A stretch of DNA of 7,190 nt from contig JAZQIE010000070.1 of the NCBI GenBank assembly GCA_045540975.1, positions 1 to 7,190 of the forward strand, read 5' to 3'. The position numbers and the translations under genes were made by a program. Shown here piece by piece: positions 1-5,519 of the stretch. The notes below the pieces were generated by a model. The model did not search any database and was not told the origin of the DNA. It was given only the letters and a program-made list of their open reading frames with translations. The DNA is from SIG510 sp045540975. Its GTDB lineage: Bacteria > Bacillota > Clostridia > Oscillospirales > JAAYXM01. Numbering within the stretch: position 1 is the stretch's first letter; every line of letters begins with the position of its first letter.

Positions 1-3000
1 CGCTCAACCCACCCGCTGTTGCGGTGAGGACCGTGTCACCTGCCGCAAGACCGGTGAGCACACCGTCTGCGGTAATGGAAGCGCAATTGTTGCTAAGTTT
101 GAACGTAACAGACTCGTTTCCGAGAACTTCACCCGAGAGTGTGGTCAGCTTTGCGGTTGCCTGCATGGTGTCGCCGTCTACCTTCAAGCGTGTAACCGGG
201 ATATCCAGCGTCAAGCTCTTATAACCGTTCTTTGAAACGACAATCTGAATCCCCGTGGTGTGGGTTGTTCCGTTAAAGGTACCGCTGACATCAATCCAAT
301 AGGTACCGACCTCTTTTGCGGTCAAAAGACCGGTGTTACTGACAGTAAGCCCTGCGCCGCTGGACTTATAGGTAAACTGTACATTCTCTGCTCCAATGAG
401 GTTATTGGCAGCAGTGGAGCCGTTTGTCAGTGCGCTGACCTGAAGCTGCTGAGTGTGGTCCGGATACATGGTCGCATCATCCACGCTGACAGAAAGCGAA
501 GAATACGTATAGTCATATACACGGACAGACACACCGCTGTAAATGGTTTTTCCGTTGTAAACCATGGTCATACGGATTGCAGTGGTCCCTGCTCCAACGC
601 CGGTGACAACATTGTCCTCATCCAGAGAAACGATACCGCTCTTTAAGGTTGAAACAGTGGTTTCAACACCCATTTCGTTCAAATCTTGCGGAGTGAGTTC
701 AACGCCGTTTGTGAGCGAAATGGAGGCATGAAGTTTGGTGGTTTCACCCGGAATTAAGTAGTTTTTATCAAGAGAAAGTTTTCGTTCACCGAGACCGACA
801 ACATCGACGGGGATTGTAATTTCGCAAGTATTGCTGAAACGCTTTGCGGTAAGAGTAATGTTTGCAACACCAACCGACTTACCGGTCACAACGATGGTTC
901 CTTTGCGGTTCTCAACCTTCATTTCAACATCGGCAATCGAAGTATTGTCAACAGAGACTTCATAAGAATCAATCTGGCCGAAATCAACCGGTGCGTCGTT
1001 GCGGATGACGTTAATCGGAATTTCAATCTTTTTGCCTTCCAACACATAGCTGTAGTCATCCGGATAAAGGTGAATGTAGTTGCCCGCCGGAGCCTTCAGG
1101 GAGAAAGAATCGGAGAACATTGCATGAGATGATCCGACAATGACATAAGAAACGACATATTCACCCGCGCGCATCAGACGGCGATCGCCCGAAAGGGACA
1201 AATTGGCAACCAATTCAGAACTGTAACCGTTGAATTTTCCGAGCAAATATTTTGCTTCACGCGGGTTTTCCGCATCGGCAGGTGCCAAATAAACCTCGGT
1301 AAAACCGCCATATCTCCAAGATGTGTAAGAAGCGCTCGGTGTATAGACACCGGTCTGGTCAACACGGATTTTATAAGAGGTGTACGAGCCGACCTGACCG
1401 TTTAAGTAGATACCGTAGTCACGGGAACTGGAAATCCAACCAACTTCGGTGATGGTGCCGCCGTCGCCGCCGTACATGCACGGGTCGGTTGTGATATCCG
1501 GGCACATTTCGTTGGGGTCGCCGCGTGTTGTGTATCCGTAGTCATCAATTTCGCAAGGATTGTATGCACTGGTGCTCCACGGACCGTAATACACTTTTTT
1601 CCAGTCATAGCGATAGCTCTTACGAACCATAGACAATTCCTGAACAGAAATCGGAATGACGAGTTCACCCGTCATGCTTCCGTACTGCATGGTGACAGTA
1701 ATTTCGGTATCACCGACTTTTTTGCCATCGAGTTCTAAAATTGCATTTTCACTCACCCCGTCTGCGGTGAGTTCTGCTCCGACAATCGTTTCATCCTCAA
1801 CGGAAAGTGTTGCATTCTTAAACGGAATGCCTTCCCCCCCAAAGACAGAACGCAGGTTTACGGTTGCATTTCCACCGACAGAAAGGACGCTCGGAATCTC
1901 TGCATAGCTTGTAATCCACGGAATACCAATCATATCGAATGTAATGCCTCCAAAATATCCGGTCTGATAAGAGGAAGAACCGGTCGCTTCAAAACCGATG
2001 ATGTATTCCCCTGCTTGAAGCGACAGATGTTCAAAAGTCTTCACTTCGTCTGTGAGTTCTTCATCGGCATAGGTATCAATTTCACCGATTATGTATTCCT
2101 CGCTCATCCATTCTTCGGTGCCGACCGGTGCGAGATAGACGTTGAAGGTTTCCCCGTCCGGATGCGCAAAATAGGAAATCGAAGGGATATAGACACCGGT
2201 TTCATTCAAACGAACTTGAATTGAAGCAAAATCACCGTTTTTACCGGTAAAAATCGGGCCGCGGTCAGGCGACAGTGCGCTCCAAATCCAAGTGCTGCCG
2301 ACCGATTGTGCATGGAATTTGTATAAATCGGTTGTATGACCGTTGAGATTGGAGAGATATTTAATCTTATCCCAGTCGCTCAAATACGACGGAGAGGTGC
2401 CGTCGGTACTGAGTTCGCCCCAGTGCAGGCGCTTCAAATTGTAGAAATAGGATTGTTCCGAAACCTTGATGGTCAAGGTTTCCGTATGTGTTAGCCCATC
2501 TGCGTCAAACTTGACCGTGAGTTTTGCATATCCTTCCGCACGGCCGGAAACAGACAGCATCAGTTTATCACCGACCTGCTCAATGGAAGCGCTTGCAATA
2601 GACGGTGCATTGGAAACCGCAGAAAAATTGGACGCATTCAAGAGAGAGATTTGTTCGTCATAATAGAAGAGTTTTACTTCGGTATAGTGCGTTCCGCCAA
2701 CACCGATTTCGTTGCGCGAGAAGCCGAGATCAACGTCATATGCGCTTACAATCACGTTATTGGTAACGCTGACCGGGACTTCGACCCAGCCCATAACACC
2801 GTTGACGGCAAGGCGGAGGTTAACGGTGGTCGAACCTTCCGCAAGACCGAACACTTCTAAGTTACCGTTTTTGACGGAAACACTTACAACGGAGGGGTCT
2901 ACCGGCTCCGCAACCGCATAGGTTGCATCTGCCGCAGAAACGGTTGTTCCGTCAATCAGCGCACTGATCGGATAGGAAGCAGTTGCGCGGCGATTGACAG

Positions 3001-3721
3001 TGAGCGCACTACCGCTACCGACAGACAAAGTCATGGTCTTTTTGTTTGCGGTGGAAGCAAGCTGGAAGCTGCCGCCAAAGAGATTCCCCTCAGAGGTAAT
3101 CTGTGTGGTAACAAGGTATTCCCCTGCCTCCGCGGTCACAGTACCAACAGGAAATAATTGATTCCAATCCGGTGTTTCTCCGCCTGTCGGGTCTACTGCA
3201 CCGACAAAGTATTCTTCTGCAACGGGATTTGTTGTATCAATCGGAGAAAAATAGATGTTCAGTTTGCCGCTGTTTTTATAAACGCCGGCATTATACGAAA
3301 GCGTATAGGTGCCGCTGTTGGGGAGAAGAATCGCAGTCGAAGCCCAGGAGCCATTGGCAATCAAAGCCCAACCGTAGTTCTGGTCGCCCCATGTGTAGAC
3401 CGCGCCTTCGCTCTTGGTATAAAAGCAGAACGGAGTGGTCGCATACGTGCCAAACGGTCCGGTCTTTGCACTTGCATATGTAGAGAGCTCCTGAGAGTTT
3501 CCGGACATGGTTTTGTAGTAGTTATAGACCGCGTCCGGAGAGTACCCGTTTATCCCCCATTGACCGTATTGCAGTTTGTGCTGGTTATAGACAAACACAG
3601 CCTTTTCAGCAGCCTCTGCCTGCGGGAAAACAGGAGCAATTCCGACAAGCATAGCAAGACAAAGCACAAGCGCAATAACTCTGCTAAATCTTCTTTTCTG
3701 TTTGATTAACAAATCATTCAT
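1..3721 (-). CDS. Large secreted protein with three repeated beta-rich modules and tandem bacterial Ig-like domains (3' end beyond window)
   Basis: I translated this frame by hand from the ATG at 3721 and it stays open to position 1, giving 1240 residues with no stop; the C-terminus lies outside the window. GGAG at 3733-3730, 8 bases upstream, supports the start. Residues 1-37 form a signal peptide: a basic N-region (KQKRR), a hydrophobic core (about 15-32) and an AEA-A cleavage site near 37/38, so the protein is exported. Three related modules lie at about 111-223, 475-599 and 760-878, sharing GxYxxSxxY, YxxP, YxxG and AGEY motifs. Each is preceded by a segment starting YxY-x(1,2)-K. Ig-like domains (Big_2 style) fill about 228-420, 608-694, 880-976 and 980 to the end. 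No catalytic domain or wall anchor is visible; a C-terminal enzyme or anchor could lie beyond the edge. It is probably a surface adhesin, or the non-catalytic part of a carbohydrate-active enzyme. The reading frame is certain; the function is not. Confidence 0.93.
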   Translation of the reverse strand, partial: MNDLLIKQKRRFSRVIALVLCLAMLVGIAPVFPQAEAAEKAVFVYNQHKLQYGQWGINGYSPDAVYNYYKTMSGNSQELSTYASAKTGPFGTYATTPFCFYTKSEGAVYTWGDQNYGWALIANGSWASTAILLPNSGTYTLSYNAGVYKNSGKLNIYFSPIDTTNPVAEEYFVGAVDPTGGETPDWNQLFPVGTVTAEAGEYLVTTQITSEGNLFGGSFQLASTANKKTMTLSVGSGSALTVNRRATASYPISALIDGTTVSAADATYAVAEPVDPSVVSVSVKNGNLEVFGLAEGSTTVNLRLAVNGVMGWVEVPVSVTNNVIVSAYDVDLGFSRNEIGVGGTHYTEVKLFYYDEQISLLNASNFSAVSNAPSIASASIEQVGDKLMLSVSGRAEGYAKLTVKFDADGLTHTETLTIKVSEQSYFYNLKRLHWGELSTDGTSPSYLSDWDKIKYLSNLNGHTTDLYKFHAQSVGSTWIWSALSPDRGPIFTGKNGDFASIQVRLNETGVYIPSISYFAHPDGETFNVYLAPVGTEEWMSEEYIIGEIDTYADEELTDEVKTFEHLSLQAGEYIIGFEATGSSSYQTGYFGGITFDMIGIPWITSYAEIPSVLSVGGNATVNLRSVFGGEGIPFKNATLSVEDETIVGAELTADGVSENAILELDGKKVGDTEITVTMQYGSMTGELVIPISVQELSMVRKSYRYDWKKVYYGPWSTSAYNPCEIDDYGYTTRGDPNEMCPDITTDPCMYGGDGGTITEVGWISSSRDYGIYLNGQVGSYTSYKIRVDQTGVYTPSASYTSWRYGGFTEVYLAPADAENPREAKYLLGKFNGYSSELVANLSLSGDRRLMRAGEYVVSYVIVGSSHAMFSDSFSLKAPAGNYIHLYPDDYSYVLEGKKIEIPINVIRNDAPVDFGQIDSYEVSVDNTSIADVEMKVENRKGTIVVTGKSVGVANITLTAKRFSNTCEITIPVDVVGLGERKLSLDKNYLIPGETTKLHASISLTNGVELTPQDLNEMGVETTVSTLKSGIVSLDEDNVVTGVGAGTTAIRMTMVYNGKTIYSGVSVRVYDYTYSSLSVSVDDATMYPDHTQQLQVSALTNGSTAANNLIGAENVQFTYKSSGAGLTVSNTGLLTAKEVGTYWIDVSGTFNGTTHTTGIQIVVSKNGYKSLTLDIPVTRLKVDGDTMQATAKLTTLSGEVLGNESVTFKLSNNCASITADGVLTGLAAGDTVLTATAGGLS
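2..784 (-). other. Tandem bacterial Ig-like domains at the visible C-terminal end of the large surface protein
   Basis: Residues ~980-1240 read as three consecutive Ig-like domains of about 85-95 residues: about 980-1069, 1074-1162 and 1165 to the window edge. Each shows the Big_2 pattern of a strand before a turn such as DEDNVVTGVGAGTT, NTGLLTAKEVGT or ITADGVLTGLAAGDT. That signature is the standard V-x-G-L-V-T-A-x-x-x-G-T element of bacterial Ig-like domains. These act as stiff spacers or adhesion modules in surface proteins. The third is cut by the window edge. Confidence 0.8.
1088..1444 (-). repeat. Protein-level repeat module 3 of the large surface protein
   Basis: Residues ~760-878. 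TGVYTPSASY, EVYLAP, KYLLG and RAGEY (851-855), with a following GSS turn, align with module 2. Its leader (Y703, Y705, K708, W715-S-T) differs from the other two by an acidic, three-cysteine segment at residues 721-756. Ig-like domains follow directly from about 880 onward. Confidence 0.78.
1925..2299 (-). repeat. Protein-level repeat module 2 of the large surface protein
   Basis: Residues ~475-599. It matches module 3 closely in TGVYxPSxSY, VYLAP and YxxG, and ends with LQAGEY (568-573) followed by a GSS turn. Its leader has Y425, Y427, K430 and LST at 437-439, mirroring the leader of module 1. A single Ig-like domain (about 608-694) follows. It is probably a ligand-binding beta-sandwich of a type I do not recognise by name. 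Confidence 0.78.
3053..3391 (-). repeat. Protein-level repeat module 1 of the large surface protein
   Basis: Residues ~111-223. This is the most diverged of three copies. It contains SGTYTLSYNAG, then IYFSP, then EEYFVGAVD, and near its end EAGEY (198-202). The alternating hydrophobic and polar pattern and Gly/Tyr-rich turns suggest a beta-sandwich, as in carbohydrate-binding modules. The repeat is visible in protein only; the DNA copies have diverged, so duplication is old. An aromatic leader (Y66, Y68, K70, then LST at 79-81) precedes it, and two Ig-like domains follow it. Confidence 0.72.
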
Positions 3722-3754
3722 GTTTCTCTCTCCTCTATACAAATAGATATTAAG

Positions 3755-3783
3755 ATTATATTACATTTCGGTGTATTTTGCAA
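3755..3783 (-). promoter_or_regulatory. SigA/sigma-70-type promoter of the large surface protein gene
   Basis: On the minus strand, TTGCAA (-35, 3783-3778, 4 of 6 to consensus) is followed by a 17-base spacer and a perfect TATAAT (-10, 3760-3755). Transcription would start near 3748, leaving a leader of roughly 27 bases with GGAG 8 bases before the ATG at 3721. The surrounding DNA is AT-rich. It lies downstream of the strong terminator, so the large gene is probably its own transcription unit. Confidence 0.75.
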
Positions 3784-3861
3784 GTATAACGGACACTTAA
3801 TCTATTGACTTATTTTATGATTTATCTAAACATATTCTGCGAAAGAATCTGTTTTTGCACT

Positions 3862-3896
3862 AAAAAACGGCGCAATCCGAAGCGGATTACGCCGTT
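3862..3896 (-). terminator. Strong intrinsic terminator of the amidohydrolase operon
   Basis: On the minus strand, arms 3896-3883 and 3879-3866 form a 14-base-pair stem (one U-G wobble at 3889/3873) around the 3-base loop CTT, followed by a T run at 3867-3862. It begins 6 bases past the TAA stop (3905-3903) of the second amidohydrolase gene, the classical position. The remaining bases 3722-3861 hold only the promoter and ribosome binding site of the next gene. Confidence 0.92.
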
Positions 3897-3902
3897 AAAA
3901 CT

Positions 3903-4676
3903 TTATGCCAGCCAGCCTTTTTCTTTGATTGCGGTGCAAGAAAGAATCTGTTCCTTGATATCGTCCGGAATGTCTGCGGTTTCAACCAACAGGCGGGTGC
4001 TTTTCAGCACAAAAATCGGTGCCATGGAGCCGTAAAGCAAACGGTCGGTCAGATTTGCGCGATACAAATCATCCACGACATAAAGAGCACCGCGCATTGC
4101 GCTGCATTCCCAATAAATATCCGAATCCGGGTCTAGGCGCGAATTCAAATACATCATATCGCCATTCCAACCACCGCAGATGATTACCTTCATCCCTTTG
4201 TTGAGGTAGAAATAGTCCATGATGTCATTGATTCCGACGGATTTGGGATGGAAGAGATAGGTATTGCGCTCATCTTCCATGCGGAGTGTGAGAAACAGAG
4301 TCAAATCAAGCTCACGGAGTAAGTCTGAGAATTCGACCATCTTCGGATCACGCAATTCGTAACCATGGAAGCCCGGGAAAATACGGACACCGCGAATCCC
4401 CCACAGTTTAACCGCACGGCGGATGCTGTCCAAACAGCCCGGGAGCATTGGATTTACTGTGATAATATGGTGGTAGTTATCAAGACCTTTGAGTTGCTCA
4501 TGGAGCGCTTCATCCGCTTCCCACGGGTCATTGTAGAAAATCGCCTCCAAACTGGAAACGCACGCTCCTCCAATCCCGTTTTTCTCATGCAATTCACGGA
4601 TTGCCTCAATTGTATTGCGGCGCACTTTATGAAACGGCCAATTACCGACAAAACAGTTACAATCAAATCCAGTCAT
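3903..4676 (-). CDS. Amidohydrolase-2-like TIM-barrel protein lacking the metal-binding residues (putative pseudoenzyme or divergent enzyme)
   Basis: 257 residues, ATG at 4676 with GGAGG at 4690-4686, directly abutting the stop of the gene before it; the 14-base gap indicates translation from one mRNA. No signal peptide, so cytoplasmic. The fold signals of the amidohydrolase-2 family (PF04909-like) are present: an N-terminal strand with DCNCFVGNWPF, GVRIF (96-100) where family members carry GVK/GVR, VIICGGW at the strand that usually holds MAHxGG, and LLYGSMAP (213-220) at the usual GSD position. However, the HxH motif is replaced (N7, F9), the barrel histidine is absent and the catalytic Asp is Met218. 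Instead there are H104 (FHGYEL), RMEDER (132-137) and H143-P. From memory, related WPF proteins in other bacteria keep this alternative set, so it may be an ancient divergent subfamily, not decay. Substrate unknown; it may pair with its neighbour. Confidence 0.9.
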   Translation of the reverse strand: MTGFDCNCFVGNWPFHKVRRNTIEAIRELHEKNGIGGACVSSLEAIFYNDPWEADEALHEQLKGLDNYHHIITVNPMLPGCLDSIRRAVKLWGIRGVRIFPGFHGYELRDPKMVEFSDLLRELDLTLFLTLRMEDERNTYLFHPKSVGINDIMDYFYLNKGMKVIICGGWNGDMMYLNSRLDPDSDIYWECSAMRGALYVVDDLYRANLTDRLLYGSMAPIFVLKSTRLLVETADIPDDIKEQILSCTAIKEKGWLA

Positions 4677-4690
4677 TTTCGTACGCCTCC

Positions 4691-5440
4691 TTACAGTTTG
4701 AAGTTCTTATCGAAGAGTTTTTCCGAGTTTTTCCAAAGAATCAATTCGCGCTCTTCCTCTGTCATATCCACTTCTAAAATCTTACCGAGATTACTGGTGT
4801 AAATACCCGGAAGATCGGAGCCGTGAAGGATGCGCTCTGCACCGAGAAGTTCATAGGTATACGGCAGCATATCTCCCCAATAGCTGGAGAGCGAATAATC
4901 CACCCAAACATTCGGGAGATCACGGATGCACGGGATTCCGTGATACGCATTACCGCCCAAATGTGCCATGATAATCTTGAGTTTTGGGAATTTCTTTGCA
5001 AGATTTGCAACATGGCCGCCATGAGTTTCATACATATATGCACCCTGTACTTTATAGAAGGAATGCAACAGCACCGGAACACCGTATTCAATCATTTTCT
5101 CAGCAAGCGGATCTACCTCAGGAGCATCACAAGTAGTGGAAATCCAAAGCTTTACACCACTCATTCCCTGCTCTTCAATTCCACGTTTCAAAACATCCAT
5201 AGCATTTGGCTGCTCCGGGCTGATATAAACATAGCCACGGATACGGTCCGGCTGTTCTTTACAGAACTGCGCAACCGCAGCATTGCCCTCGTCAATAATA
5301 TCCATTGTCGGATACGGAGAGCCCTCAATTGCAGAAACATAGGAAATATCGATCCCGTAACGGTCCATTGCATCCATCAGTTTTTTCTTTGCCGCTTCAT
5401 AATCTCTGGCAAATAAATGGGTATGCACATCTACTACCAT
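4691..5440 (-). CDS. Metal-dependent amidohydrolase family 2 (TIM-barrel hydrolase/decarboxylase superfamily)
   Basis: 249 residues, ATG at 5440 preceded by AAGGAG about 8 bases upstream. No signal peptide or membrane segment, so cytoplasmic. The metal site of the amidohydrolase superfamily is visible: D4-x-H6-x-H8 on strand 1, K97 in GVKLW, H126 in VLLHS, H160 in IIMAHLGG and D209 in HGSDLP. H140 and H143 (ETHGGH) lie in a loop near the site. This matches amidohydrolase-2 enzymes, a group that includes ACMSD-type decarboxylases and lactonases; at 249 residues it is shorter than the usual ~300. The reaction cannot be told from sequence. It is the first gene of a two-gene operon with the metal-site-less paralogue downstream, driven from the promoter at 5502-5474. 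Flanking exported, probably polysaccharide-directed proteins hint at work on a sugar-derived or aromatic small molecule, which is inference only. Confidence 0.93.
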   Translation of the reverse strand: MVVDVHTHLFARDYEAAKKKLMDAMDRYGIDISYVSAIEGSPYPTMDIIDEGNAAVAQFCKEQPDRIRGYVYISPEQPNAMDVLKRGIEEQGMSGVKLWISTTCDAPEVDPLAEKMIEYGVPVLLHSFYKVQGAYMYETHGGHVANLAKKFPKLKIIMAHLGGNAYHGIPCIRDLPNVWVDYSLSSYWGDMLPYTYELLGAERILHGSDLPGIYTSNLGKILEVDMTEEERELILWKNSEKLFDKNFKL

Positions 5441-5462
5441 GTTTTCAACTCCTTTTCGGGTT

Positions 5463-5500
5463 AATACAAAGACATTGTAGCAGTTTCCCGCTACAATGTC
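5463..5500 (-). terminator. Possible intrinsic terminator of the heparinase-like gene (same inverted repeat)
   Basis: Transcripts arriving from the gene ending at 5520 would carry a perfect 11-base-pair hairpin (arms 5500-5490 and 5481-5471, 8-base loop) followed by TTTGTATT. The stem has only about 45% GC and the T tract is interrupted, so it is weaker than the terminator at 3896-3862. It sits 20 bases after tandem TAA TAA stops, a normal position. It may act as terminator, operator, or both. Confidence 0.45.
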
Positions 5501-5502
5501 CA
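5474..5502 (-). promoter_or_regulatory. Extended -10 promoter of the amidohydrolase operon, overlapped by a perfect dyad (possible operator)
   Basis: Minus strand: TGGACA (-35, 5502-5497, 5 of 6), a 17-base spacer, and TACAAT (-10, 5479-5474, 5 of 6) with an upstream TGC making it an extended -10. Transcription would start near 5467, giving a leader of about 27 bases. The arms of an 11-bp inverted repeat (5500-5490 and 5481-5471, 8-base centre) cover both promoter elements, with arm centres 19 bases apart, about two helical turns. That is the geometry of a dimeric repressor site. The operator role is inference. Confidence 0.6.
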
Positions 5503-5519
5503 GTAAAAATTTTACGTTA

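Noticed and set aside
3619..3661. Lipoprotein signal at Cys21 of the large surface protein
   Set aside because: The residues before the Cys (LVL-C) do not fit a lipobox (L-[A/S/T]-[G/A]-C), and the hydrophobic core continues after it to a normal AEA-A cleavage site.
3158..3709. 183-residue plus-strand open frame over the start of the large surface protein gene
   Set aside because: It lies antisense to the signal peptide and first module, has Arg/Cys-rich low-quality sequence, and the minus-strand frame has a promoter, ribosome binding site and signal peptide.
1..3721. DNA-level tandem repeats or phase-variation tracts in the large surface protein gene
   Set aside because: The modules repeat only at protein level. 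No long homopolymer (beyond the seven C's at 1834-1840) or short tandem repeat was found, and the frame is intact through that C tract.
3805..4035. Small plus-strand open frame spanning the intergenic region
   Set aside because: It runs through the terminator hairpin and into the 3' end of the second amidohydrolase gene on the other strand, with no ribosome binding site.
4823..5416. 197-residue plus-strand open frame over the first amidohydrolase
   Set aside because: The minus-strand gene has full amidohydrolase motifs and a good ribosome binding site; the plus-strand frame has no recognisable motif or start signal.
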